Source: Acidobacteriota bacterium
GTDB lineage: Bacteria > Acidobacteriota > Vicinamibacteria > Vicinamibacterales > 2-12-FULL-66-21
DNA: 64,000 bases
Reading direction: 5' to 3'
NCBI GenBank assembly: GCA_003222675.1
Contig: QHWT01000058.1
Span: 1-64,000, forward strand
Within the stretch, counting starts at the first letter, position 1; every line of letters begins with the position of its first letter. Position numbers and translations under genes: made by a program. The notes beneath the pieces are model-generated. The model had not been told where the DNA came from, searched no databases, and worked only from the letters and a program-made list of their open reading frames with translations. Shown in pieces: positions 56,161-64,000 of this stretch.

Positions 56161-56718
56161 ATGCGGCCCAAGCCGATCAAGCCCGAACAGCGTCTGGAGG
56201 TCAGCCTGATGGGCCGTGAGCGCGACCTGATCATTGAGCGGACGGTAATCGATCCTGAGTTGGAAGAGCGTCTCCGAGCCGCACCGGCGCTCGGATCGCG
56301 AATCGTCGTTCAGCTGACGCTCGACGAAGTGGACGATCTCGCCGGCCATGTTGCGGCCGAAGCGAATCATTGTACGGAGTCACGCGTGCGTCGAGCGCTC
56401 GAAGCTGTGTACGACCGACTTGCAGAAATTGAGGCCCGGTTCACGAATGAAGAAGCTGCGCCGGGCGCAGCAATCGAGGGGGGCCAGCCGTTCACTGCCA
56501 AGCAGGGGCAGTACCTCGCGTTCATCTACTACTACACCAAGATTCACGGCACGCCACCCGCCGAAGCAGACTTTCAACAATTCTTCCGTGTGACGCCGCC
56601 CGTGGTGCACCAGATGATCAAGACGCTGCAGGCACACGGATTCATCGACCGCGAACGTGGGAAGGCGCGCTCGATCAAGCTTCGCCTCACGAGAGCGCAA
56701 TTGCCCGACTTGGAGTAG
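56161..56718 (+). CDS. Hypothetical protein with C-terminal LexA-type winged helix
   Basis: 185 residues. Residues about 1-100 form an alpha/beta domain (ERDLIIERTVIDPELEERL...VQLTLDEVDDLAGHVAAEAN). Residues about 115-180 form a winged helix like the LexA N-terminal domain (TAKQGQYLAFIYYYTKIHGTPPAEADFQQFFRVTPPVVHQMIKTLQAHGFIDRERGKARSIKL). Probably DNA binding. It lies 27 bases after vapC on the same strand. Confidence 0.72.
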   Translation: MRPKPIKPEQRLEVSLMGRERDLIIERTVIDPELEERLRAAPALGSRIVVQLTLDEVDDLAGHVAAEANHCTESRVRRALEAVYDRLAEIEARFTNEEAAPGAAIEGGQPFTAKQGQYLAFIYYYTKIHGTPPAEADFQQFFRVTPPVVHQMIKTLQAHGFIDRERGKARSIKLRLTRAQLPDLE

Positions 56719-56767
56719 CGTCAGCTCTGGACGTGGGCAGCGTCCCGCGGATTGCGAGGACTTTAGG

Positions 56768-57162
56768 GTGGATGAATTCTCGGACATCTGGATAGAACAA
56801 TGCGCGGCCGCACGCGACATCCGTGACGCGTGGGGAACACGCAAGGCCTTGGGGTACCTGGTCGGCGAAAAGTTCCTGAACTACATTCGGGCTTCCGACT
56901 CCGATCCCTCGTGGCGGCGAAGCTGCCGCTGTTCGCAGCGGAGGTCAGACGGATCTTCACCGCCGAAGAACTGCGCGCATACTTCGCAACGACCACGCGT
57001 GTCGGACCGGCTGCCCACATCGCGACCAATGAACAGTATCGGACGATGCGCGATGCCGGTGCGTTCGGCGACGATGTGGTCAGCGGAGCAGCGGACGCCA
57101 TCCTTTTCGAGCGGGCACGAGTGCTTCTGATCGGTGGCGCGGCACCCGGCGGCTCTCTGTGA
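56768..57162 (+). pseudogene. Hypothetical protein, frameshifted
   Basis: VDEFSDIWIEQCAAARDIRDAWGTRKALGYLVGEKFLNYIRASDSDP is in one frame to about 56905. LVAAKLPLFAAEVRRIFTAEELRAYFATTTRVG and the rest continue in the next frame to 57162. The first part matches a small acidobacterial/proteobacterial hypothetical family that begins with the same GEKFLN helix. No function is known. Confidence 0.55.
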
Positions 57163-57476
57163 AGCGGCGCCGTTCATCAGCACGGCGGCGATCGATGGCA
57201 GGAACGAGCCCAAAGAACCTCGATTGCCTGGACGTGCTGAACGGGAACGAGGCCTCGGCAGTTCTCCGTGAGCTTCTATCGTCGCACCCGGAGCTCATTC
57301 CCGATGCCAGGCAAGCGGCCAACGCCCTGCTTGCGACAATGTCGTTCACGGCTATCGCTCTAGTGGGATTCGAGCTTGTACGTGTGGCGTATCTCACGGA
57401 GGGTCCGGCGCATTTCCTCGACCACTGTCATCTGTTCGAGCGTAGCCTTCAGACTCTCGGTGGTTGCGCGCACTGA
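57159..57476 (+). pseudogene. Truncated hypothetical protein (N-terminal fragment)
   Basis: LDCLDVLNGNEASAVLRELLSSHPELIPDARQAANALLATMSF (57219-57353) is the N-terminal helical part of a family of about 150 residues. After MSF the frame reads into the 3' end of the convergent gene at 57360 and the family's C-terminal domain is missing. The GTG start overlaps the stop of the previous remnant. Confidence 0.45.
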
Positions 57477-57797
57477 ATCCACCGCGGCCTGACGGGCGTC
57501 CTCGGCCGCGTGCCGCGCCTCTTCGCTGGCTGCTCGCGCCGTCTCCGCAGCCTGTCGTATCTTTTCTTGTCCTTGACGAAACAGTTCAGCCGTCTCGCGA
57601 TGCTGGTCGCGGACCTCGCGAAACTCCTCAGCAAGTCGCCTTAACTGCTCCGCCTCGTCCCTGGCAGCTTCCGCGAAGACGACCTGCGCTTTTGCGTACG
57701 TGCGGTCGTCTTCGGGATACTCACCGCCGTTGTCGGCCTTCGATCCGGCGCCGTGCAGCCGCGAGGGCTGCTCGGGGGGAAGGCGTTCGTTTGCCAT
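57360..57797 (-). CDS. Long coiled-coil hypothetical protein
   Basis: 145 residues from the ATG at 57797. After a short polar N-terminus (EQPSRLHGAGSKADNGGEYP), residues 30-145 form one almost continuous Ala/Glu/Arg-rich coiled coil (EAARDEAEQLRRLAEEFREVRDQHRETAELF...ETARAASEEARHAAEDARQAAVDSV). No membrane helix or enzyme motif. Possibly structural. Confidence 0.65.
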   Translation of the reverse strand: MANERLPPEQPSRLHGAGSKADNGGEYPEDDRTYAKAQVVFAEAARDEAEQLRRLAEEFREVRDQHRETAELFRQGQEKIRQAAETARAASEEARHAAEDARQAAVDSVRATTESLKATLEQMTVVEEMRRTLREIRHTYKLESH

Positions 57798-58178
57798 GCG
57801 ATGTTTAGTTTGACCTTCCCTGCAGCGTACCAAAGAGGTCGCAGGGGCGATGTCTCTAAACGCACATCGAAGACCTCGTGCGAGAGGGGGCGAGTGCTCG
57901 ATCCAGTACACCATCGACCAGCTGACGCGCGAACTCTTCTTGTACCAGTTCAGGTAGCTCCGATTCCTCGAGTCGGCGCCGAGGAGAGTGACACGCCCTC
58001 TTTGCTTTGTTTCAACGTGCGGTGGGGCAGCTTGGGATACGGCGTTGCAGAGCGAATCGAGCAACGAAGGCTTTGGCCTGATGCGTCGACAACCGGCCGT
58101 CGATCAAAGCGCCGCACCCGCTAAGCATCGGCGGGTGTACGGAGCGCCACGAAACGACGAGGCGAGAGCCCACGGTGT

Positions 58179-58457
58179 TTACGTTGTCTTCTCGTCGGTC
58201 GACGCGCGGCGAAAATGAAGCAGGTCTCGCAGGTTCTGCAGTTCTCGGTAATAGTAAAGGGCCGTCGGCCGTTTGCGCGCGAATCGCAGCTTTTTGAGAA
58301 ACTCGATTTCTTCCGTGGTTGCATCGCCCTTCAAGGAGGGATCCTGAAGGAACGCCTGAAACCCCGCCTCCTGGTCGCCCGCGGCGGCTTCCCGTTCGAC
58401 GAACTCAAATCTCTTCAGCTGCCCGGGCGCCAGACGGCGGTTGAGTACGATCTCCAT
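58179..58457 (-). CDS. Small hypothetical protein
   Basis: 92 residues, helical, with the C-terminal signature FARKRPTALYYYRELQNLRDLLHFRRAS, which recurs in acidobacterial hypothetical proteins. No ribosome site of note. Function unknown. Confidence 0.55.
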   Translation of the reverse strand: MEIVLNRRLAPGQLKRFEFVEREAAAGDQEAGFQAFLQDPSLKGDATTEEIEFLKKLRFARKRPTALYYYRELQNLRDLLHFRRASTDEKTT

Positions 58458-58499
58458 TCCGAACGTCGCGAGGTCGATATCATCACACCTCCGCGCCGG

Positions 58500-58844
58500 T
58501 CATGACGAAAGACTGGGATGACGGAGTAGTTTGGCCGAGTCACAAAACACCGCTGCTGACGTCATCCGCGGCGCGCCGCCTTCGCTCTCCCACCGATAGA
58601 CGTCGATCCAGTCGGGATCCCACGGTGACTGATCGCGCGAGTTGGCGACGACCCTCGGACGTTTGCGAGATCTCGCGATCACGCCGACACGATGCTGAGT
58701 CATAACGATGAGGACTGGCGTTGCCAGAGTGACCAGGAGGAACAGGAGCAGCCAGGCCCCCCCGATCACACCCAATCCCGTCAAGCCGAACAGTCCGAGG
58801 GTGGTAAGCCATATGAAGGAAGGAGATTTATATGTATTGGGCAT
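58500..58844 (-). CDS. Small membrane protein
   Basis: 114 residues from the ATG at 58844; the longer open frame upstream has coding-unlike composition. Two transmembrane helices lie at about 9-30 and 32-50 (LTTLGLFGLTGLGVIGGAW, LLLFLLVTLATPVLIVM). A basic cytoplasmic region (RSRKRPRVV) and a soluble tail (DPDWIDVYRWE) follow. No family recognised. Confidence 0.5.
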   Translation of the reverse strand: MPNTYKSPSFIWLTTLGLFGLTGLGVIGGAWLLLFLLVTLATPVLIVMTQHRVGVIARSRKRPRVVANSRDQSPWDPDWIDVYRWESEGGAPRMTSAAVFCDSAKLLRHPSLSS

Positions 58845-59234
58845 GGAAGAGTACTCCGTTACCACTGTACGCGGATACGACGGACCGGGATGTTCAGAAC
58901 GGTACAGCCCGATGGTCCGTGGAGGTGGGAGTAGCCGCCGATCGTTTCCCAACCAGAAACCACACGCATTTCGGGTGGGGCGCCTCGCGTTAGCAATGTC
59001 TGTTACGAGGATGGGATGGAGACGGGTCGCCAGCTCGCGCGAGAACCATCGAGTCCCCCTCAAGGCGGGGGATCGTCTGGGGCTTATCGCCGCGGCTCGG
59101 CAGATGGTGTGCGTTCGACGGCCGGCGCGTGTGGCCATCACGTCGCGAGTGATGGAGCGCCAGGCCGCAAACGAGAGCGATAGAGACGCATAGACGGAAC
59201 GGTCAACGTGACGGCGATTGAAGGGAACAGTCAC
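58845..59234. other. Intergenic region, nothing recognised
   Basis: About 390 bases with no supported gene, hairpin or repeat on either strand. Confidence 0.4.
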
Positions 59235-59548
59235 ATGGGCGCAAACGACTCTATTCGTTGGCTCTGACGATTTACCTAGTGGCCGCACTGGTGTGATGGG
59301 CTGTCCTCGTCCCTGGGTGGATCTCGCGCGCCACACTCGGCTCGATCGTGGCGGTGGGATTTGGATTGGGCGCGGTTTCTCTGATGACATTACGCGCGGG
59401 GTGCTCGACCCGCTCCGTCACACACGTGCTCTACGAAACGGAAACCGAGCCGCGCACCCCCGTCAAGGCCGCGCACGCGCCGTGTCCATGGCCCGCCCGT
59501 AGGCGTCCTGGTGGCGGTCAACTTCTCTCCGGCACACAGATTTCATAA
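59235..59548 (+). pseudogene. Small two-helix membrane protein, broken frame
   Basis: ATG at 59235 (MGANDSIRWL) meets a stop. The next frame continues LALTIYLVAALV, a TGA at 59294, then WAVLVPGWISRATLGSIVAVGFGLGAVSLMTLRAG and a soluble tail. One shift and one stop removed would give a protein of about 105 residues with two hydrophobic helices. Weak but consistent. Confidence 0.3.
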
Positions 59549-59589
59549 ACGTTCGGTAATGTACGTGCCGGCGTACTGGTGACGTGGCG

Positions 59590-60705
59590 TTATCCGCCGG
59601 TGCCGGGCGAAGTGTCTGCCGCCACCTGCGGGCCCCCACCGGGCGATCCAACTCGCCCTGCCTGTGGTTGATGCGCTCGTACCGCGCGTAGGGCGCGAGG
59701 CGGAGGCCTGCGAGCTCCAGGGATTGTCTGTGGACGGAGCCGTTTCGTTGCGCACACGGCATTACCCATGCGAGTGCGCGACACCTCGGCGCCGCCGAGC
59801 CGGGACGCCACTTCTTGCCCCGCGACGACGGACGGTTGGTAGACCGCGAACCGGTCACGGCCGAGTGCCTTCGCCTGGTACATGGCGAGATCGGCTGCTG
59901 CCATGATCTCCATATTGGTGAGGCCGTCGAAGAGCGCGACGCCGACACTGGCCGTGACGGGAACGTGATGTTCGGCCGGCATCACTGTTAGACGGCGGAG
60001 TGCCTTCACGATACCCTCCGCGACGTTCTCCGCCTTGGCGCCGTCGACTCTGGGCAGAATCATCCCGAACTCGTCGCCGCCCAGCCGTCCGAGCACGTCA
60101 GTGTCCCGCATCCGGCCCCGCAGCGTTGCGGCAACAGTCTTGAGCAGATCGTCCCCTATTTTGTGGCCAAACCGGTCATTGACCGCTTTGAAATGATCGA
60201 CGTCGAGCAGCAGCATTGCGCCGCCGCCGTCACCATAGCGGTCCGCAAATTTGATCTCCTGCACCAGCGCCTGCTCGAAGCGCCGGCCGTTGTATAACAT
60301 GGTCAGAAAATCATGATCGACGAGATGTTCCAGACGCGCTTCGCGTTCCTTGCGCGCTGAAATGTCCTGAACCTGCGCGATGAGGTGTAGCGGTCTGCCG
60401 ACCCTGTCGCGAACGAGCGAGACACTCAACAACACCCATACGGAATGACCTGAGGCGTGTTGGTACCGCTTCTCGACGTGATAGCTCGGGATGCGGCCTT
60501 CGAACAGATCTCGCTTTTCGGGTTCGTCGATATCGGCGTCCTGCGGATCCGACAGGTCGCGAAACGCGTGCAGGCGGATCTGCGCATTTGTATATCCGGT
60601 GATCCGGCACAGCGCCTCATTCACGTGCGACATCCGACCGGACATGTCCACCAGTGCCATGCCAATCGGCGCGTCGCTGAACGCACCTTCCAAGACACTT
60701 CGCAT
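59590..60705 (-). CDS. PAS-GGDEF diguanylate cyclase, EAL part lost
   Basis: 371 residues. The PAS domain spans about 3-120 (SDAPIGMALVDMSGRMSHVNEALCRITGYT...QDISARKE). The GGDEF domain spans about 125-285, with the active-site GGDEF at 209-213 and an intact inhibitory RxxD (RDTD) at 200-203. Both imply cyclic di-GMP synthesis with product inhibition. After residue 290 the sequence turns Arg/Pro-rich. EAL-like pieces (HRQSLELAGLRLAPYARYE) appear in another frame at about 59690, so a former EAL domain seems frameshifted and truncated. No N-terminal membrane segment. Confidence 0.82.
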   Translation of the reverse strand: MRSVLEGAFSDAPIGMALVDMSGRMSHVNEALCRITGYTNAQIRLHAFRDLSDPQDADIDEPEKRDLFEGRIPSYHVEKRYQHASGHSVWVLLSVSLVRDRVGRPLHLIAQVQDISARKEREARLEHLVDHDFLTMLYNGRRFEQALVQEIKFADRYGDGGGAMLLLDVDHFKAVNDRFGHKIGDDLLKTVAATLRGRMRDTDVLGRLGGDEFGMILPRVDGAKAENVAEGIVKALRRLTVMPAEHHVPVTASVGVALFDGLTNMEIMAAADLAMYQAKALGRDRFAVYQPSVVAGQEVASRLGGAEVSRTRMGNAVCATKRLRPQTIPGARRPPPRALRAVRAHQPQAGRVGSPGGGPQVAADTSPGTGG

Positions 60706-60793
60706 CGCGGCTCAGGATCTCATACGTCCGCACGGGGCGATGTTCACAATGAGACACTTCGATTCACTCGGGGGACGCCATCCGTGCCGACAG

Positions 60794-61357
60794 TCATCGT
60801 GATGCGTCAACTTCGTGAGCGCGCACAATGAAACGGTCCGGCGCCGGACCAATATAAGAAAAGGGAAAGCACGTGATCAGCGTCAGCGAACGTTCGTTCG
60901 TCGGCTGAATCACCTCGAGGTCAGTCGGTCGCACGACTGCCGCCCATTCCACTAAGTACTCGAAATCGTCGGTGCGGGTTTTCAACGTGATCGCGTCGCC
61001 CGCGCGAACTCGATTCAACGGCCGGAAGAACGTGTCGCGATGGCCCGCGAGCACCACATTGCCAGGCGCGCCGGGCAGCGCAGTGCCCGTAAGGTGCCCG
61101 ACCGCACGTTGAAGAATAGCAGGCGAATTGCCCTGCGCGACAATCGCCCGCAGCCCAAGACGCGGGATCTGAATCTCGCCGATGACTCCGCCATCAGCGA
61201 TCGTTTGTGTGGACGACGATGGATCCGATCTCGCACGCTCCAGTCGTCGATGCTCGATCGCCTGATAGGCCTGGATATCGATGGCGACGTAGCCGGCGTA
61301 GCCGAGCCCAAGCAGACCCGCCATGAGGCACACGCGAGCGGGGAGCAGCGGGATCAC
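60794..61357 (-). CDS. Sortase (class D/E-like)
   Basis: 187 residues. An N-terminal membrane helix lies at about 8-26. The sortase barrel holds catalytic H106 (LAGHRDTFF), C163 (TLITC) and R175 (APDRFIV). Such transpeptidases cut LPxTG-type motifs; in diderms they are unusual. The adjacent upstream gene (61409) encodes a protein with a C-terminal LPQTA sorting signal, the likely substrate. The downstream neighbour on the same strand is the PAS-GGDEF gene. Confidence 0.9.
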   Translation of the reverse strand: MIPLLPARVCLMAGLLGLGYAGYVAIDIQAYQAIEHRRLERARSDPSSSTQTIADGGVIGEIQIPRLGLRAIVAQGNSPAILQRAVGHLTGTALPGAPGNVVLAGHRDTFFRPLNRVRAGDAITLKTRTDDFEYLVEWAAVVRPTDLEVIQPTNERSLTLITCFPFSYIGPAPDRFIVRAHEVDASR

Positions 61358-61408
61358 ACAGCACTTCCTCAGGCCCGCCGCAGTCCGGCGGCGCGACAGC
61401 CAGATTTC

Positions 61409-61864
61409 CTACGCGCTGGATCCGCGGCGGAGTCTGCCAAAGATCAGCAGGCCGAAGGCCACACCGATGGACACAACACTGAGCAACACGATCAGCGGCA
61501 GCGCGCTGGCCGTCTGTGGCAGGCGAGCAGCGTGGCTCGTCTTCTGCACAGGTCGGGTGACGCCAGCAGTGCCCGTTGCCGACACACGCGCCACGACATT
61601 CGGCAGAGCCCTGGTCTGGATGACGGCAGCGATTGGTGCGTCTTTCTCGTCGGGTGTCACGGCCACGATCGGCACCGTCTCAAGATCGGTGAGGCTGAGG
61701 CTCGTGACGTCGACGGCAATCGCCGGCACGACGGCCTTCGACGCGTTCGCCAACTGCACTGAGTTCTTGTTCCGTTCGTCCGCCCGAACACTGGTCGCCA
61801 GGACGAACGCGAGCACCGTCACCGCCACCAGAATCCAGATTGTTTTCTTGATCATCACACTCAT
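61409..61864 (-). CDS. Secreted LPxTG-type protein, likely sortase substrate
   Basis: 151 residues from the ATG at 61864 (an alternative ATG lies at 61855). The signal peptide contains IWILVAVTVLAFVLATSVRA. A short Val/Ala-rich mature region follows. The C-terminus has the three-part sorting signal: LPQTA at 115-119, a hydrophobic helix (LPLIVLLSVVSIGVAFGLLIF) and the basic tail GRLRRGSSA. It is encoded 51 bases ahead of the sortase gene on the same strand. The mature part has no known domain. Confidence 0.8.
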   Translation of the reverse strand: MSVMIKKTIWILVAVTVLAFVLATSVRADERNKNSVQLANASKAVVPAIAVDVTSLSLTDLETVPIVAVTPDEKDAPIAAVIQTRALPNVVARVSATGTAGVTRPVQKTSHAARLPQTASALPLIVLLSVVSIGVAFGLLIFGRLRRGSSA

Positions 61865-61991
61865 CTCATTTGAACAACACTCGAAGGGGCCCGCGGTCAC
61901 GATCGTAGGTCACGTGCGCGATGGACGCGTGTACCGGATCGCACACGCGACGTCGTTGCCTTGAAAGGTGGCACACACGACACCCAAGCGG

Positions 61992-62276
61992 TCAGTCTGA
62001 TGTGCGCTCGAACACGACCACTTGTGCCGGTAATCTAGGTGTGGCGGTCCTGTCGGCCTGCATCCAGGACAGCGACTGCGGGGATGGAGAGTCCGGATCG
62101 GCATTCGCCCACCACGCTTGCTCGACGCGAGCGACGTCCGGCAGCGCGAAACCGAGCAGATCTTCCATTTCGGTAAACGTCAGGACGACGGTGTCCGCGT
62201 ATCGATCGTGCAGGTATTTATAGAGAGACCGAAACTCCGCCGGCATGGCGAACAAAGACGAGGCTGGCATCGTCAT
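61992..62276 (-). CDS. Small DUF7662-like protein
   Basis: 94 residues from the ATG at 62276. The domain reads FRSLYKYLHDRYADTVVLTFTEMEDLLGFALPDVARVEQAWWANADPDS...LSWMQADRT, matching the AWWAN...W motif of the DUF7662 domain found alone or at the ends of restriction-related and regulatory proteins. It lies between the Crp/Fnr gene and the sortase substrate. Function unknown. Confidence 0.65.
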   Translation of the reverse strand: MTMPASSLFAMPAEFRSLYKYLHDRYADTVVLTFTEMEDLLGFALPDVARVEQAWWANADPDSPSPQSLSWMQADRTATPRLPAQVVVFERTSD

Positions 62277-62334
62277 CGGCGTCCACCCTTCCGAAAGCCG
62301 GCGATGACGAGTGCAGCAAGTTTCATGCAACGCC

Positions 62335-63018
62335 TCAATCGTGCAGAACGACGCTGAGCAGCGAGCTGTTGATCTTGAGGGGGTTCTCGCCGTTATATTC
62401 GATGAAGCCGAGCTTCTTGAACTTGTTCAAAAAGAAGTTCACCCGCGAGCGTGTCGTGCCGATCATCTCCGCGAGCGTTTCCTGTGAGATCCTTGGCATC
62501 ATGCGGGCCGGCTTGTCCTGCTTCCCGTAGCGCGCTAGCAGCAAGAGGGTGCGCGCCAACCGCTTCTCGCTCGAGTTGAACAGCTGATCGATCAGGTCCT
62601 CTTCGATGCGGATGTTGCGCGACAGCATATGTGCGATGAACCGGTCGGACATCGTATGTTGCCGGTGTAGCAGCTGAACCATCTTCTCTCTGTCCACGAG
62701 GAGGATCACGCTCTGGGTGATGGCCGTTGCGCTGGCCATCCGGAGCGACTGACCCGCGAGGCACCCCTCGCCAAAGAAGTCTCCGGGGCCGAGCATCGCC
62801 ACGATCGCCTCCCGGCCAGCCTTCGACAGCACCGACAGCTTGACGCCCCCGGCCTGGATGTACATGACATGCTTGCAGGGATCTCCCTGCGCGAAGATGA
62901 CATCATCTCGCCCGTACCGGACGACCTTTCTCGCGAGTCCCGCGGAATCCAGAAACACCTGGGCGTTGAACGGCAGCATCGCGCGGGTCAAATCGCTCGT
63001 CGCTTTTCGGGGTTCCAT
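62335..63018 (-). CDS. Crp/Fnr-family transcriptional regulator
   Basis: 227 residues from the ATG at 63018. The cyclic-nucleotide-binding fold spans about 18-130 (DVIFAQGDPCKHVMYIQAGGVKLSVLSKAGREAIVAMLGPGDFFGE). The winged helix spans about 150-220 (RISQETLAEMIGTTRSRVNFFLNKFKKLGFIEY). There is no Cys cluster for an iron-sulfur centre and the cAMP-contact Arg is not evident, so the ligand is unknown. First gene of the minus-strand run that ends with the GGDEF protein. Confidence 0.88.
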   Translation of the reverse strand: MEPRKATSDLTRAMLPFNAQVFLDSAGLARKVVRYGRDDVIFAQGDPCKHVMYIQAGGVKLSVLSKAGREAIVAMLGPGDFFGEGCLAGQSLRMASATAITQSVILLVDREKMVQLLHRQHTMSDRFIAHMLSRNIRIEEDLIDQLFNSSEKRLARTLLLLARYGKQDKPARMMPRISQETLAEMIGTTRSRVNFFLNKFKKLGFIEYNGENPLKINSSLLSVVLHD

Positions 63019-63060
63019 GCACTCAGCATGACACGCGACGCCGTCGGCGCCTGTGCACAA

Positions 63061-63541
63061 GTGAACAACTCCAGTCTCCGAATCGCGCGTTCACTAAAAC
63101 CGTGAGTGGACCGGTCGGATCTGGGCCAGCCCGATCAGTGGACGCGCTCCGGCTGTGCGTCGCACCGCAGCTATTGTCGATCGGCCTCCGTCCTGCGCCA
63201 TCATCTGATGGCCCGTCGCGCGATGCGCCGGCGCTTCGCGCGACGAAATCCATCGATCATCCCGTGAATTCGCGCAAAGTGCTCCTCGGCCCCGGTGATG
63301 TCGATTCTCATGGTCGCAGAGTACCCGGGACCGCACGGCCAGCGTGTCCCGGATTGCACAGAAGCCAGTCACTCAAGAGAATGTTCTGGTTTGCACCGCC
63401 GCAATACCCGAGGAGACGTTGGGGTCCGCAGTTCGCCGAAGGCAGTCAGCAAACGTTGTTCTTGACTTGGGCTCGACCGTTGCTTTTCGACCTCGATAAA
63501 GGACGGATCCTAGTAAATACCTGAAGTCACTGTAGCCCGCA
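63061..63541. other. Intergenic region between crp-like gene and groEL
   Basis: About 480 bases. A short minus-strand frame of 36 codons from an ATG at 63311 is open but unsupported. No hairpin or repeat is obvious. The promoter of the crp-like gene should be within the left part. Confidence 0.4.
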
Positions 63542-64000
63542 TCAGAACATGCCACCACCCATGGCGCCCGCCGACATCGCCGGGTGCTGATGCTTGTCGG
63601 GAATCTGCGCGATGACGGCTTCGGTGGTGAGCAGGAGCGACGCAATGGACGCCGCGTTCTGCAGCGCCGAGCGAACCACTTTGGTGGGGTCGATCACGCC
63701 TGCCTGCACCAGATTCTCGTACTGCTCCGTCTGTGCATTGAAGCCTTCGTCGTCCTTCATCTCTTTCACGCGCTCGACCACGATCGAGCCCTCGTGACCC
63801 GCGTTCGTGGCGATCCAGCGCAGCGGCTCCTCGAGTGCCCGGATAATGATGGTCACGCCGATCTGCTCGTCAGCAGGGAGGGTCAGGCCCTTAAGCACTT
63901 TCGATGCACGCAACAGCGCCACGCCGCCGCCTGGAACGATGCCCTCTTCGACGGCCGCCTTGGTCGCGTGCATCGCGTCCTCGACGCGCGCCTTCTTTTC
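63542..64000 (-). CDS. groL: Chaperonin GroEL, C-terminal part
   Basis: The frame is open to the right window edge, so the N-terminal two-thirds is missing. Visible are [29 protein letters not shown] (equatorial domain, ATP-site loop), [29 protein letters not shown]-like [44 protein letters not shown] and the flexible tail ending MGGGMF. It folds cytosolic proteins with GroES in an ATP cycle. Highly conserved and reliable. Confidence 0.97.
   Translation of the reverse strand, partial: EKKARVEDAMHATKAAVEEGIVPGGGVALLRASKVLKGLTLPADEQIGVTIIIRALEEPLRWIATNAGHEGSIVVERVKEMKDDEGFNAQTEQYENLVQAGVIDPTKVVRSALQNAASIASLLLTTEAVIAQIPDKHQHPAMSAGAMGGGMF

Noticed and set aside
63206-63311. 36-codon minus-strand frame before groEL
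   Set aside because: Too short and without homologue, ribosome site or context; kept only as a remark.

Overview
The window is 64 kb of high-GC bacterial DNA. The gene content points to an Acidobacteriota genome, probably Vicinamibacteria-like. This is inferred from gene families, not from a marker tree: three Oar-like TonB-dependent receptors with an N-terminal carboxypeptidase-regulatory domain, four PadR and/or ADOP (acidobacterial duplicated orphan permease) type loci, a TPR + CRTAC1 (ASPIC/UnbV) pair, DUF1680/GH127 enzymes with Tat signals, and a BlaI-M56 pair with tandem C-terminal repeats. Both ends are cut: a repeat-rich adhesin-like protein on the left and groEL on the right.

Layout. 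1-3.5 kb: end of a large Ig/cadherin-like repeat protein, then two small secreted proteins that look like diverged tandem paralogues. 3.9-8 kb: a broken ankyrin-repeat gene, a strong promoter and the first TonB-dependent receptor. 8.2-14.7 kb: a SufR-like regulator, a di-haem cytochrome, a small membrane protein, a DUF2231 stub, an amylo-alpha-1,6-glucosidase-like enzyme and an SDR oxidoreductase. 14.7-15.0 kb: remains of IS21 and IS630 transposition genes. 15.2-20.2 kb: a DUF4832 putative glycosidase followed by the second TonB receptor. 20.3-23.2 kb: an ADOP permease with a truncated PadR. 23.5-34.3 kb: the most coherent block, consisting of a GH127-like enzyme, a TPR protein, a CRTAC1 protein, the third TonB receptor behind two palindromic operator-like sites, and a second GH127-like enzyme. 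I read it as a carbohydrate (perhaps arabinose/xylose glycan) uptake and degradation locus.

34.4-42.4 kb: small secreted proteins, two amidohydrolases (one frameshifted), purU, a basic protein, and a gene graveyard (FAD oxidase, SDR and AAA/TPR fragments). 42.4-46 kb: two regulatory pairs, BlaI-M56 and DUF2975-XRE, each with inverted repeats just upstream. 46-54.9 kb: three more ADOP permeases, two with cognate PadR genes; two of the permeases are split by single frameshifts. 55.2-59.5 kb: a tRNA-Ser 3'-end remnant (possible att site), a VapBC toxin-antitoxin module and several hypothetical or broken small genes. 59.6-63 kb: PAS-GGDEF protein, sortase, its apparent LPxTG-type substrate, a small DUF7662-like protein and a Crp/Fnr regulator, all on the minus strand. 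63.5-64 kb: groEL 3' end.

Several otherwise intact genes carry single-base frameshifts that fall in short G or C runs. Residual sequencing error is as likely as true decay for the amidohydrolase and the two ADOP genes. The 14.7 kb, 38.6-40.5 kb and 56.8-59.5 kb regions look truly degraded because they hold truncated pieces of several unrelated genes.
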